56,332 nt of DNA. Origin: Candidatus Wallbacteria bacterium. GTDB taxonomy: Bacteria > Muiribacteriota > UBA6191 > JACPRK01. Positions 1 to 9,473 of the stretch are shown here, piece after piece. The stretch is from contig JACQZN010000051.1 in NCBI GenBank assembly GCA_016213845.1, positions 1 through 56,332 on the forward strand. The letters are read 5' to 3'. Both the position numbers and the translations under genes were made by a program. Positions within the stretch are counted from its first letter, which is position 1. The number at the start of each line of letters is the position of its first letter. The notes beneath the pieces were generated by a model, which saw only the letters and a program-made list of their open reading frames with translations, was not told where the DNA came from and made no database searches.

Positions 1-2397
1 CGAGATGTCGACATTGGTGTCCGTCACGCGCGTCATGTTGCCGACGGCGTCGTAGGTCATGCGGGCGACGTTCTCGAGGCTGCCGTCGCTCCGGATGTAG
101 CGGGCCTCGGTGACTCTGCCGATTGGGTCGTGGTCGTACTGGATCTTCTGCCCCTTCGGGTCTCGCTTTTCCACGAGGCGCCCCGCGGCATCATAAAAGT
201 AGCTCCGCGTGCGGCCCAGCGGGTCGGTCTCGCTCACGAGCCGGTTTCCGGCATCGTACGCAAAACTCCACCGCTTCCCTCGCCCGTTGATGACGGCCGT
301 CACGTTGCCAGCCAGGTCATATTCGTAGCCGACGGTGACCTCGTCTGGGGAGCCGACCGCCCTCTTCTTTTGCGTCATCCGGCCCAGCGCGTCATAGGTC
401 ATCTCGTCCCTGACGGCCAGCGCGGTTCCAGCCGCGCGGATTACCGCAGTCCTGTTCCCGGTCACGTCGTACTCGAACTCCGTCCGGTCGCCGTTGGGCT
501 CGATCTTGGCCGTCTGCTGGCCAAGCGGGCTGTACTCGAACCGCGTCGTGTTGCCGAGGGGATCGGTGGTGCGGAGGAGGTTACCGACAGAATCGTAGGC
601 CATGCGAAGGGTGGCACCATCGGGATAGGTCACCGCGATCGTCCTTCCCAGTGAATCATAGCTCGTCAGCGTCTCGTTTCCCCGGGCGTCGATCACGCTC
701 GTGCGGTTGCCTCGAATGTCGTAACCGTACAACGTCTCCCCGCCCAGCGCGTCGATCACACGCTCCAGCCGGCCGGTGGCATCGTACTGGTAGCGGGTCG
801 TGCGCCCCAGCGGATCGGTGGTGGCCATGAGCCGACCCTCCGAGTACGCGTACAACGTTGTGTTTCCAAGCGCGTCCGTCTCGGCGACCTTGTTGCCAAA
901 CGCATCGTACTGCGACGTCACCGTCCGGCCCAGGGCATCCGTCCTCGCATCGACGTTACCCTCCAGGTCGTACTGCATCGACACCACCGGCCGCGTCGTC
1001 TGGAGCGTGCCCCCGACTGCGACCTCGGGCTGAACCACGGTGACAACGCGGCCGAAGTCGTCGTGGGCATAGTTGGTCGCGGCTCCCTTGGGGTCGATGA
1101 CCGCCGTCCGGAGACCGTCGACGTCGTACTCGTAAGAGACGCGGATCTCGCTCGTCCCGGTCGTTCGAACCTGGGCTGTGAGCTGCGCCAGCTCGTCGTG
1201 CTCGTAAGTGGTCGTGTTACCCGACGGGTCCGTCACCGCGGCAACCACCCGCGTCGTCGTGTACGAGTAGAGCGTCGAGGCTCCAATGGGATTCGTTGTG
1301 ACCACCAGGTTCCCCACGCCATCATAGCCATGCTGCGTCGTGTTCCCAGCCGGGTCGGTCGTCACCACGACGTGCCCCTCGGAGTCGTACTCCTTCAACG
1401 TCACGATGTCCCCGGGCTGCAGCGTGCCCGTCTGCTGGGCCGTGTCGTCATAACTGAAAATCGTCTCGTTCCCCTCGGCGTCCAGCTGAGTCATCAGCAG
1501 CCCGTCGACGTTGTAGCGGCTCTCGGTCACCGACCCGTCGGGCGTGCGGTACGACGTCAAGTGGCCCATGCTGTCGAACCAGCTCTGACTGTAGGCGTCC
1601 GGGTTCCCCTCGGGGTACTCCTTGATGATCTGGGTGGCGTATTCCCGGATGTACTTCGTGCCCTGGCGCGTGTGGCTTGTGAGCCGGCCAAACATGTCGT
1701 AGGTGTACTCGTTCACCACCACGCCCTCCTTGTTCGTACCGGAGGTCAGGTAGTGGGGACTGTTTTCGTCCTCATAAGTGTAGGCGACATGGCCGCCGTC
1801 CGGGTAGTCGACGCCGACCAGGTTGTCGATCGCGTCATAGGTGAAACTCCAGGTGAGGACCCCGTCGGTGATGGAGCTGATCTTGTTTTGTGCGTTGTAG
1901 GCGAAAGTCCACTCCAGACCGTTTGGCAGGAGAACATACTGCAGCCGGCCGAGCCCATCGTACTCCAGGCTGGTCTCGACGCCCTCCTTGCTCCGCATGA
2001 AAGCGAGCCGATACTGCTCGTCGAACGTCCACACCTCCCCGCTCTTGAAAGTGAGCGTGTAGAGATCCAGCTCGTCGATGGTCAGCTCCCCATCGGTTCC
2101 GCTGACCCGCTCGAAGACATGGTAGCCCGATTCGTGGAACTTGAGGAAATCCCGCCCCGGTATCCGGATGTTGACGAAGTAGCCACCCGGCGCCCCGACG
2201 TGCACGGCGCGCACGTCGAGCGAGCTCGACCAGTGCATGCCGAACGGCCCCTCGGCGACGTGCATCGAATCGTAGTAACGAGATGCCGGCTGCTCCAGGG
2301 CATGAGTCGCAGGTGAGAGCAGCGCTGCGAGGAGCAGCCCGCAGACGGCGAGCCAGAGACCGCGGCGAGCAAAGGTCGGCGCTTCAGTCATGCTCAT
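1..2397 (-). CDS. RHS/YD-repeat secreted protein (3' end beyond window)
   Basis: Reading minus strand from 2397, the frame stays open for 799 codons to the window edge. It begins with a signal peptide (hydrophobic WLAVCGLLLAALL ending near ATHA). An N-terminal beta-rich region (about residues 30-250) is followed by many YD repeats with the usual spacing, such as YDSVGNLLRTTDPLGNTTR. This is the filament-wrapping shell of RHS/teneurin-like proteins. The core motif and variable C-terminus lie outside the window, so any toxin is unseen. The last ~110 residues closely match the RHS protein at 9474-14243. The ATG at 2397 overlaps the upstream stop (ATGA) and has GGAGG four bases before it; an in-frame ATG at 2391 is an alternative. 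It is the third gene of the operon starting at 7309. Confidence 0.9.
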   Translation of the reverse strand, partial: MSMTEAPTFARRGLWLAVCGLLLAALLSPATHALEQPASRYYDSMHVAEGPFGMHWSSSLDVRAVHVGAPGGYFVNIRIPGRDFLKFHESGYHVFERVSGTDGELTIDELDLYTLTFKSGEVWTFDEQYRLAFMRSKEGVETSLEYDGLGRLQYVLLPNGLEWTFAYNAQNKISSITDGVLTWSFTYDAIDNLVGVDYPDGGHVAYTYEDENSPHYLTSGTNKEGVVVNEYTYDMFGRLTSHTRQGTKYIREYATQIIKEYPEGNPDAYSQSWFDSMGHLTSYRTPDGSVTESRYNVDGLLMTQLDAEGNETIFSYDDTAQQTGTLQPGDIVTLKEYDSEGHVVVTTDPAGNTTQHGYDGVGNLVVTTNPIGASTLYSYTTTRVVAAVTDPSGNTTTYEHDELAQLTAQVRTTGTSEIRVSYEYDVDGLRTAVIDPKGAATNYAHDDFGRVVTVVQPEVAVGGTLQTTRPVVSMQYDLEGNVDARTDALGRTVTSQYDAFGNKVAETDALGNTTLYAYSEGRLMATTDPLGRTTRYQYDATGRLERVIDALGGETLYGYDIRGNRTSVIDARGNETLTSYDSLGRTIAVTYPDGATLRMAYDSVGNLLRTTDPLGNTTRFEYSPLGQQTAKIEPNGDRTEFEYDVTGNRTAVIRAAGTALAVRDEMTYDALGRMTQKKRAVGSPDEVTVGYEYDLAGNVTAVINGRGKRWSFAYDAGNRLVSETDPLGRTRSYFYDAAGRLVEKRDPKGQKIQYDHDPIGRVTEARYIRSDGSLENVARMTYDAVGNMTRVTDTNVDIS

Positions 2398-3113
2398 CGC
2401 GCCTCCAGGACATTGGCGCCGAACGCCGCCCAGGACCAGTTCGAGGCTGAGCCGGTCGAGCCCGAGAAGCCGGCGCCAGCGCCACACGTGGCGCACGTCG
2501 CGCAGACCGAGCGCCGCGCCTGCGGCGCGTTGGGCACCGGCTGCTGGATCGGATTGAACTCTCGCGCCTGGCTTCTCGCCCAGGCGCTGGGGTCCCATCC
2601 GTAGATGCCTCCGCCGTAATCAATCCAGTATCCGACCCCTCGGACTATCTTCCCGCCGCCGATGAACTGCCGCGCCCGGTACTCGCTCCAGGTGGCGTCG
2701 TAGCTGTCGGGCCCACGGTTGCCCATCAGTTGCCGCGAACCCCACGGCTCGGGCTTAGGTATGAATTCATCGAAGAGGTGCTCGCCGCACCAGTAGAACG
2801 CGCACGAGCACGTCTCGTCATACTCCAGGTGACACCAGGGCACCGGATAAAGGCCGGTTCCCTTGTGCAGACGGCCGATCTGCATGTATCCGAACGGCCC
2901 CTTCTTGAAGTAGAACTCGACCCGCGTGTAAGAAGGTGCGTAGTTAGTGTCCAAACCCCACGGGACATACTCCTGGTTCAACTTCGGGTACTTGATCTGG
3001 AGCTGGCTCGTGTGGGCACAGGCCGCCACCGGGTAGTTCTTCGCCGGCTCCAACCCCCGGGCATCGCCCGTCAGGGCCAACATCGCCGTCACCGCCAGGA
3101 TCGCGATCGTCAT
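2394..3113 (-). CDS. Cys-rich exported protein of unknown family
   Basis: 239 residues, with a short N-terminal signal peptide (MTIAILAVTAMLAL, cleavage probably after GDARG). The mature part is rich in Tyr, Trp, Gly and Cys. There is a cluster of four Cys around residues 94-108 (WC, TCSC, WC) and a CATCATC motif near residue 205, which suggest disulfides outside the cytoplasm. I do not recognise the family. The ATG at 3113 has GGGAGGGG upstream. The gene begins 15 bp after the PKD protein and overlaps the RHS start by 4 bp, so translation is probably coupled. Its position between an Ig-like protein and an RHS shell suggests an accessory or chaperone-like partner of the RHS protein, which is inference only. 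Confidence 0.8.
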   Translation of the reverse strand: MTIAILAVTAMLALTGDARGLEPAKNYPVAACAHTSQLQIKYPKLNQEYVPWGLDTNYAPSYTRVEFYFKKGPFGYMQIGRLHKGTGLYPVPWCHLEYDETCSCAFYWCGEHLFDEFIPKPEPWGSRQLMGNRGPDSYDATWSEYRARQFIGGGKIVRGVGYWIDYGGGIYGWDPSAWARSQAREFNPIQQPVPNAPQARRSVCATCATCGAGAGFSGSTGSASNWSWAAFGANVLEAR

Positions 3114-3128
3114 CGAGTGTCCCCTCCC

Positions 3129-4793
3129 TCAGTACTGAACGCGGATGAAGTAGGAATCCGAAATCGACTTGGTTCGGTTGGGCTGAGTCGTCTCCAGGCG
3201 TATGGCGTACTCGCCTTCGTCGACGCGGAGTCCCAGGTGGTCCTTTCCATCCCAGACGATCTCGTTCTCGCCGGCCACTCCCGTCGTTGCCCAGCTACGC
3301 ACCAGGGCCTGCGTGTCGTGATGGTAGACGTTAACCAGGATTGGCAGCGTCGCGGCCAGCGTGTACCTCACGGAGCACGTGGTTCCCAGCCGATGCGCGT
3401 ACGGATTGGGCGCTGGGTTGATGAAGTCCGTTACCGGTTCTGCATGTACGAAGTCGGAGGCCGTCCAGGTCGTGAGCATGACCGGAGAGCTCAGGTTTCC
3501 GTGTGTGTCTCGCGCCCAGAGCCGCAGTTCGATCTCGACGCCCGCCGGCAGGGTCGTTATGGTGCACTGCGTCGTGCTGCTCGTAGTAAAGGTCGAATCG
3601 ACAGCCATCGTGGCCCGATACGTTATTCGCGACATCCAGTAGTCTATCTGTCGCCAGGTGCCGTAGCCCCCGAGGTCACCCTCTCGACCGCCGATGAGGT
3701 GATAGCTTTGCAAGGGCGGGAAGACGAACCGGTTGGTGAACTCGGCGCTGATGAAGTAGGTGTCGAAGTTCGCATCCTGGGCCGCGTCCCAGCTCACCGT
3801 GAGACTCCCCGTCTCGTTCGCCACCACGCGGAAGTTCGTCATTCCCCTCGGCTGCGCCGGGTCGTAGTCCATCGGCTGGGCGGCGGTCGTCCAGTCGCTC
3901 TGGGCCTTCCCGTCGAAGGCGCGCATCCGCAGCCAGATCGGCCCCTCGTGGCGCTGCTGCCAGCCCCAGCCGCCTCCCGGGTAGCCTGGCCAATCCCACC
4001 CAGGCTTCACGATGTTGTACGTCAGCTGGCCCGGCCAGCCAAACCAGGCCGGCGGGCAGACCCGGCGCATCACGTCGCAATCGATTGCCTGAAACACCGG
4101 CGCGTCCAGCCAGTCCCCCTCGGTGGCGACTTCCAACGGCTTGTACGACATCTGCACGGTGCGACTGCAGTAGTCCCAATTGAAGTCATGCCCGTCGAGA
4201 TCCACCCGGAACCAGGTCCCCCACGCGTACGGGTGCGTCCCCGACGGGTTCGAGATGGATGGCGGATGGTTCGTGACGCCGTCGTTGTAGACGACCGCCT
4301 CCGTGGTGATGAAGACGTCGCTGTCCCGGCTGCACGTCATCGTCAGCACGTTCGTCCCCGTCAAGAGCGGAATCGACGCCACCGAGAATCTCGCATACTC
4401 CCCGTCGTGCGTGAACGGCTGCGGCTCCCCGTTGACCAGGATCGTCGTCGGGTGACCCCGGATCACGCTCTCCAGCCCCACCGTGCTCGTCGTCACCTTC
4501 AGCACCGGCAGGTTCCACCCGCCCCACTTGAACCCGCCCGGATAGGCCGCCCCGTCCACATCGGCGAGGTCGTAAATGACATCCATGTACTTCGAGAACG
4601 AGAGCATGCTCCTGGCAGCCGGCAGTAGCGGCAACACGCGCAGGCTCCGCGTGCGCTCCGTCGTCATCCCCGCGCTGTTCGTCGCCAGGAACGAGAGATC
4701 GTGCCTCCCCACGCAGAGCTCCGCGGTCGTTGCCACGAACTGAGGGAAAGACTCCGGCGGCACCGTCATCACGTACCCGATCGAGCTCGCCGT
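3129..4793 (-). pseudogene. Distal half of the split PKD/FlgD-Ig exported protein
   Basis: In-frame continuation of the protein that begins at 7309, displaced into another frame by the 80-bp duplication at 4714-4873. It carries a fibronectin/Ig-like region (for example NFRVVANETGSLTVSWDAA) and ends in a FlgD-type Ig module containing NEIVWDGKDHLGLRVDEG followed by YAIRLETT. The same C-terminal module closes the shorter paralogue at 14256-15374. Internal GTG (4772) and ATG (4769) codons exist, but I see no Shine-Dalgarno or signal peptide there. Independent expression of an exported product is therefore unlikely. Removing one 80-bp copy joins this to the upstream half as one 1366-residue protein. 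Confidence 0.8.
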
Positions 4794-4873
4794 CAGAGCT
4801 CCGCGGTCGTTGCCACGAACTGAGGGAAAGACTCCGGCGGCACCGTCATCACGTACCCGATCGAGCTCGCCGT
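4714..4873. repeat. Perfect 80-bp tandem duplication inside the PKD gene
   Basis: Bases 4714-4793 are repeated exactly at 4794-4873, with identity extending two bases further. Eighty is not a multiple of three, so the second copy shifts the frame. The minus-strand gene meets a TGA at 4795-4793, exactly at the junction. Both copies encode the same ~26 residues (TASSIGYVM...TTAEL) in their own frames, which shows that the duplication happened inside a working gene. It could be a recent slippage event, a reversible switch or an assembly error. Confidence 0.95.
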
Positions 4874-7309
4874 CACGTCGACCGGCAGCGGGCCGTCCAC
4901 CGGGTCCCAGCTCATCGCCCTCAGATGCAGTGCGTTCCCATGGTACTTCGTCCCTTCCCGTGACCACGTGTACGGGTCCCACCCGATGGGATCGGGGGGC
5001 CGATAGATCGTGACCTCGTCCGACAGTTGCACTTCGAGCTCCGGTGGTGGCCGGCTCAGCACCTCGAGCGCCATCGTCGTCACGTCCGTGAGCCCGCGAT
5101 TGTCCGTCACGGCGAGCGTCACCACGTGCGTCCCCGCCACCGTCATCTCCGCCGCAGTCGTCGCCCCCGTCCCCAGCGCCCCCTGCAAGGAGCTGGTCCA
5201 CGAGAACTGCGCGACCGTCAGCGGCTGGCCCTTCCAGTCCGTCGCGTGCCCCTGCAGCAGCACTGCCGAGTCCCGGTAGATCGGTCCACCGCCGTATGCT
5301 CCTGGCCTGGGTAGCAACGTCACCGAGTCGATTCCCGCCACCGGCGCCGGGCACGTCGACCCGTCCAGCACCGTCACCGACCACGTCGCCACCGTCGTCT
5401 TCCCCCGGCTGTCCGTGATGGCCAGCGACAGCTCGTGGACGCCCGTCGAAAGCGTCGCCCGGGGCGCCCCGGACTGCCCGAGCAAGCCCCGCGCCACAAC
5501 TCCGTCGACGCTCGAAGTCCACGCCGCCTGCTGGTCGAAGATCTGCACGCTCGGGTACTCGTGCGCCCACCCGACGAACGCCACGCTCTCGCCCGTGTGG
5601 ATGAGCTGACCCGCGGCCGGCGACTCGATCTCGACCGTCGGCCCAGGGATGTTCGCCGCCGGTTGAACGACGAGCGCCATGGTGGCCGTACCGCTCGTGG
5701 CGTTGCCCGTCGCCGTTAGCGTGACCACGTGCTCCCCGGCCGGCAGCAGAACCTGAAACGACCGTCCCTGGCCGAGGGGGCCGATGAGCGAGCTGCTCCA
5801 GTTGAGCCCCGGATCCTCGATCCAGGCGCCGTACGCCTGGTCGTAACCGTACCCCACGAACGTGACCGGGAGCGTCTCATAGTAGGCACCGCCGGGATCG
5901 GGCCCCGTGATCGTGGCCATCGGCGGCGGCACCGCCAGCACGTTCACCGTGTGCGTCACGCGCGCCGTCTTGCCGAAGGAGGTCGTCGCCTCCAGCGTGA
6001 TCGCGTAGGCACCCGTCGTGGCCGGCGTCGTCGTGACACTCTCGCCCGTTCCCAGCAGCTGCCCCGCGCCGTCCCGCCAGACAAGGGCCTCCCCCGTCAG
6101 CGTCCCCTCCGACGGTGAAGTCGCGTGCCCTTCCAGCGACAGCGTCTGCCCCACGATCCAAGGCTGCCCGTTACTGGGCTGCACGATTTGAACCGATGGA
6201 AGGGGCGGCTCCACGAAGACTTCCACGCTGGCGACGGCGGCCATCCCGATCGAGTTGACCGCCGTCAGCACGATCGTGTTGGTCAGCGGCTCGGCCAGCG
6301 ATACGGTCGCAAACCGCCCCGTTGCCAGGAGCCCCGCCTGCCGGTCGCTGTTCCAGTTCATGCCCGGGTCGGAGACCACTCCGTCGACAAAGTCGTACGC
6401 AACACCCTCCACCGTGAGCGGCGTCCCGTACGGGACCGAGACCCCCGTGGTCGGATAGACGATCGTGACACTGGTCGGCGGTTGAGGAGCGACCACGGAA
6501 ACCAGCGTCGTGACTGCCGTGGTGATCCGCGCGCTGTTGGCGACCTCGAGCCGGGCGACGTGCTCTCCGGGCAACCAGTCCGAGACCGTCACCTGCGGGC
6601 CGTTGCCGAAGACGGCGCCGTTCGCCCGCTTCCAGAGCATCCAGGTCGTCACCGCCGACTGGTCGAAGGAGTCGTAGGCATCGCCCGAGAACTCGAGCGG
6701 CTGGCCCTGGTACACGCGCCGGCCCGGAGCGGGTTGCGCCAGGTAGAGCCACGGCACCGTGGGGTTGCGCGGCAGCACCCGGATCGTCTCGACGAGCCCC
6801 ACCACGTCCATCGTCCGCGCGTCATAGAGATAGAAGTTGTAGGCGACTTCCTGCGGCAGTTGCCGCCAGGCATAGCTGGCGTCGAACCCGAAGGCGACGG
6901 CGAGCGTGGCCGGCTCCTTGGGAAGCGGGACGTAGAACGACTGCGTCGTGATCTCCCATGGCGAGGCCGAGCCGCTGGCGATCAGCGTGCGGCTCTGGGC
7001 GTCGAGCAGCGCCTCGGTGACGACCAGCGGCGTGGTCGTGCGGCAGGTGGCGAAGCGGGCGATGAGGTCGAGCCGAGCCGGGTTATGGACGATGAAGGCG
7101 ACGCCCTGGTCCGTCGCGGCCAGTGGAGCCACCGGAGTTGTCGAGTCCGCTGCCAGGATCGAGGTGAGCTTCCCCGAGTTGTAGTCGACGGCCCGCAGCG
7201 CCGCCTGGATCAGCCCGTCGCCGGCGAGCACCTCGTCCGGGGCCAGCATGGCCCCCGCGACTGCCGCCACCACCACCGCTACCAGGTTCCACCGTCGCCA
7301 TCCCCGCAT
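4793..7309 (-). CDS. PKD/Ig-like repeat exported protein, proximal part (frame broken)
   Basis: 838 residues up to the premature TGA. The start is the ATG at 7309, with GGAGGAAG upstream; it opens a signal peptide (MRGWRRWNLVAVVVAAVAG, cleavage near EVLAG). An N-terminal domain (residues ~30-220) is followed by about six Ig/PKD-like modules of 90-100 residues. They share a pattern of a W-N/T-S core, a G-x-L/G-x-G turn and a final G-x-H-x-V/I-T-L strand. Such modules are surface or secreted adhesion and spacer domains. The first ~19 residues and the 5' leader are almost identical to those of the gene at 15374. It is the first gene of the operon leading to the RHS protein at 2397. The natural product would be 1366 residues if one 80-bp copy at 4714-4873 were absent. 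Confidence 0.85.
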   Translation of the reverse strand: MRGWRRWNLVAVVVAAVAGAMLAPDEVLAGDGLIQAALRAVDYNSGKLTSILAADSTTPVAPLAATDQGVAFIVHNPARLDLIARFATCRTTTPLVVTEALLDAQSRTLIASGSASPWEITTQSFYVPLPKEPATLAVAFGFDASYAWRQLPQEVAYNFYLYDARTMDVVGLVETIRVLPRNPTVPWLYLAQPAPGRRVYQGQPLEFSGDAYDSFDQSAVTTWMLWKRANGAVFGNGPQVTVSDWLPGEHVARLEVANSARITTAVTTLVSVVAPQPPTSVTIVYPTTGVSVPYGTPLTVEGVAYDFVDGVVSDPGMNWNSDRQAGLLATGRFATVSLAEPLTNTIVLTAVNSIGMAAVASVEVFVEPPLPSVQIVQPSNGQPWIVGQTLSLEGHATSPSEGTLTGEALVWRDGAGQLLGTGESVTTTPATTGAYAITLEATTSFGKTARVTHTVNVLAVPPPMATITGPDPGGAYYETLPVTFVGYGYDQAYGAWIEDPGLNWSSSLIGPLGQGRSFQVLLPAGEHVVTLTATGNATSGTATMALVVQPAANIPGPTVEIESPAAGQLIHTGESVAFVGWAHEYPSVQIFDQQAAWTSSVDGVVARGLLGQSGAPRATLSTGVHELSLAITDSRGKTTVATWSVTVLDGSTCPAPVAGIDSVTLLPRPGAYGGGPIYRDSAVLLQGHATDWKGQPLTVAQFSWTSSLQGALGTGATTAAEMTVAGTHVVTLAVTDNRGLTDVTTMALEVLSRPPPELEVQLSDEVTIYRPPDPIGWDPYTWSREGTKYHGNALHLRAMSWDPVDGPLPVDVTASSIGYVMTVPPESFPQFVATTAEL

Positions 7310-7539
7310 TGCGACTTCCTCCCGCGGCCACCCGGCCGCCGGGTTTCGGGTGCGCGTGTGCGAGCCGCCCTCGAAACCCACCCTCGTCCAGAAGCACCAG
7401 CGCCAAGAATCCCGCCGCCGGACTGTGGTTGACCTGTGTCGTACCGAATCCTGGGTCGGCTCGTCCGGAAGGAACGTGGTCTGGCACCCTCCGGGCCCCG
7501 CCTTGCAAGAAATTCTACCCCGGCCTGCGGAGCTGTCAA
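7272..7539. repeat. Promoter-leader module, copy A
   Basis: About 268 bp that is nearly identical, in direct orientation, to 15337-15604 (offset 8065 bp). It covers the sigma-70-type promoter, a ~195-nt 5' leader, the Shine-Dalgarno and the signal-peptide codons of the PKD gene. I see only scattered substitutions between the copies in the leader. The leader contains a possible hairpin just before the Shine-Dalgarno (ACCCGG-CGG-CCGGGT). Confidence 0.9.
7512..7539 (-). promoter_or_regulatory. Sigma-70-like promoter of RHS operon 1
   Basis: On the minus strand TTGACA (7539-7534) and TAGAAT (7517-7512) are separated by 16 bp. The pair is conserved in the second copy at 15577-15604, where the -10 reads TAGAAG. 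The predicted transcript starts near 7505, leaving an unusually long leader before the ATG at 7309. Confidence 0.7.
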
Positions 7540-7607
7540 GGAGTTCCTGCTGGCCTGGCCTCGATCGACCTGACCTTCGTGTGCTACATCGCTGCCCGGA
7601 CTACAAG

Positions 7608-8053
7608 ATGGGTAACTGGCAGCCGATCCACGACCCGCCGTTTCTCTATGCCATCCATCTCGAGGAGGCCATCGAGATCCTGAATCATCGGCGCCACAGG
7701 CGTGAGGCTCGCGAGTTGCTTGGCCTGGAGCTCGAGCAGGCTCCGAAGACCTACACCGTGCATGCGGCCGGCTGGCGATCTCGGACAAGCAGCTAAGCGC
7801 CGCGATCCTCGAGGTTCTCGGCAAGCTCGAGCACACGTGGCCCGCGCTGGCGGCCGCCGGAATCTCCAGTCAGCGTCACCTCGTCAGCGTCCCCTGTCCG
7901 TTCGGAGCCACCGCGGGCACTGGCAAGCACGCCCTGGACGTGAGACTCGGCTGGCTGAGGGTCTACCCCAAACCTGAGCGCGACTTTGGCCCGGACGAGA
8001 CCTCTAGAGGCTCCTACCTTTCAAGAGGTCACTCCGAGGTTCTACCAGATGAG
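7608..8053 (+). pseudogene. Decayed ORF of unknown function
   Basis: An ATG at 7608 opens a stretch with a protein-like composition (GNWQPIHDPPFLYAIHLEEA, then alternating charged and hydrophobic residues) that stops at TAA 7794. From about 7772 a different frame continues as coding-like sequence (LAISDKQLSAAILEVLGKLE, later RLGWLRVYPKPERDFGPDE) to TGA 8053. The two frames look like one ~150-residue protein broken by a single frameshift near 7765-7775. I do not recognise the family. There is no convincing ribosome binding site. It lies between the two RHS modules, where debris of rearrangement would be expected. Confidence 0.3.
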
Positions 8054-8427
8054 TTGCCCTCGGCTTCCGGGCGATCCGACGGCTAGCATCGGCTGGAAGA
8101 ACTCCAACCAGTCCGACGGAGATCCCGTGCCCGTCTTCGGCGTCGACGTGGAGCAAGTCACCGTGCGGGTGGCGCAGTACGGCCTGGAACTGCTCCTCGG
8201 AGGACTCGGCTCTCCGGGTAACTCGCCCACGCGGCTGCAGGAGTTGCTTGAGCTGCTCGACGACGCCGGCCGACAGGTCCAACCGCGCCCGGTCGCGAAC
8301 CATACGGGTTCGCCGAACGCTTACAGTGAAAAGCGAGATTCGAAGCGGGCTCGGGGTTCCGTCGTTCTCCGAACACGACAACGTCCGGCGTGCCGGCGGT
8401 GCTGGGGCCGGCTGGGTCCGCCGACAT

Positions 8428-8730
8428 CGCCCGAACTGGGTATCCATTTCACTATACCACATTCTGGGCCTATGCTAGCGACTGGCGCCCCGGGTATCGT
8501 CAGGCCCCGTGCGATCGTGGAAGTGTGCATCAACACTAACGGGAGCGCAGATGTCGCCTTCCACGGCGAGCGTCCGTCAGCCCCGTGACAGGAGTGCCCG
8601 TCGTCGCCCTGGCGACCGCCCAGGTCGGAGACGTCTCGCGCGCCCCAAATGCAAAGCTGCATCGGCACATGGTTTCCGGCGTAGCAATGCCGAGATCGTG
8701 GTATAGTCAAGTGGATACCCATTTCGCCCG
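8428..8730. mobile_element. MITE-like element with ~33-bp imperfect terminal inverted repeats
   Basis: The left end (8428-8460) and the reverse complement of the right end (8698-8730) align over ~33 bases with about six mismatches, sharing the cores TGGGTATCCA and ACTATACCAC. The 303-bp interior has no convincing coding frame and no transposase. This fits a non-autonomous element or the collapsed ends of an insertion sequence. It sits just downstream of the candidate immunity gene. I could not identify a family or a clear target-site duplication. Confidence 0.55.
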
Positions 8731-8841
8731 AACCCACCGAATGTACGTTGTGGTTGTTGGCATTGCCAACGACTCCACTCGCCGAGGAGTGCATCGCCTA
8801 CTTCATGATCCTGGTGACCGGATCGAGCGTACGGCTCTAGT

Positions 8842-9468
8842 TCAGGCGTCACTTCCCAAACGCGCACACGCCTGTTCCAGTTCGATATCTCGCAAGTGCC
8901 CCTTCAGCTTCGCCTTTAGACGGATGACTTCCGTTTCGGGGAGTGACCCTGTCCTCGATAGTCCACCAAGTGTGAGTATTGCTGATGCCTGCTCGTATCG
9001 CGTACCACCTATGACATGCTGTACCAACTGTAACTCGTTCTTCAGTGGATCGTCTCGCCACAACAACAACTTGGCCAACAGTTGAGCATCACATACTCCC
9101 AATGTCTCCCCACCTGGCTGCTCCAATCGCGCGTTCACCGCATTCAGCCATGCGTTTCTCGTCTGCGCGTTCATCTGTGGCCACCGCATCACTGCAAACG
9201 ACAGGGCCCTGCTCGCAGCTCTACTGCTACAGGAGTCTATCAACCGCCATAAGTCGGCATTAACATTCTGCATCTCGGCGCCTCTCACCGCACCTTCCAG
9301 CGCTCTCGCCTCCATCGCCACGAGCATGTTCCTCGCCCCCTGGGAAAGCGTACAAATCCAGACAGCTCTCTTGTCAGGCCCGACACCGTGGAGCAATACG
9401 AAAACCAGACATGGTATGACCAGGAAGCCGCTGAATAGCGCTGCCCGGATGGCCCGAGATCTGCGCAT
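8842..9468 (-). CDS. Membrane-anchored protein, candidate immunity to the RHS2 C-terminus
   Basis: 208 residues from the ATG at 9468, five bases after the RHS2 stop (9474). A positively charged N-terminus (MRRSRAIR) and one hydrophobic segment (residues ~9-26, FSGFLVIPCLVFVLLHGV) are followed by a ~175-residue, mostly helical domain with several Cys, probably periplasmic. Longer in-frame readings upstream overlap the RHS end and lack a start with a ribosome site. I do not recognise the family. Its place immediately after the variable RHS C-terminus is the classic slot for an immunity gene in polymorphic toxin loci. An anchored extracytoplasmic protein would suit neutralising a secreted enzyme. 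The function is inference. Confidence 0.6.
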   Translation of the reverse strand: MRRSRAIRAALFSGFLVIPCLVFVLLHGVGPDKRAVWICTLSQGARNMLVAMEARALEGAVRGAEMQNVNADLWRLIDSCSSRAASRALSFAVMRWPQMNAQTRNAWLNAVNARLEQPGGETLGVCDAQLLAKLLLWRDDPLKNELQLVQHVIGGTRYEQASAILTLGGLSRTGSLPETEVIRLKAKLKGHLRDIELEQACARLGSDA

Positions 9469-9473
9469 GCCAA

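Noticed and set aside
1063..2316. 417-codon plus-strand frame
   Set aside because: Antisense shadow of the YD repeats in RHS protein 1. The same applies to 10959-12392 over RHS protein 2.
4793..4875. Programmed ribosomal frameshift joining the two halves of the PKD protein
   Set aside because: There is no slippery heptamer. The break is fully explained by the 80-bp duplication, and a ribosomal shift would leave the duplicated residues in the product.
7309..7505. Riboswitch (c-di-GMP type) in the long conserved leader
   Set aside because: The leader has a hairpin and some GC-rich pairing, but I could not find the conserved core of any known riboswitch. Its conservation is explained by recent duplication.
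7986..8588. 200-codon plus-strand frame and opposing 152-codon frame at 8004-8462
   Set aside because: Both run into the inverted-repeat element, lack ribosome sites and have no recognisable pattern. The region is better read as debris.
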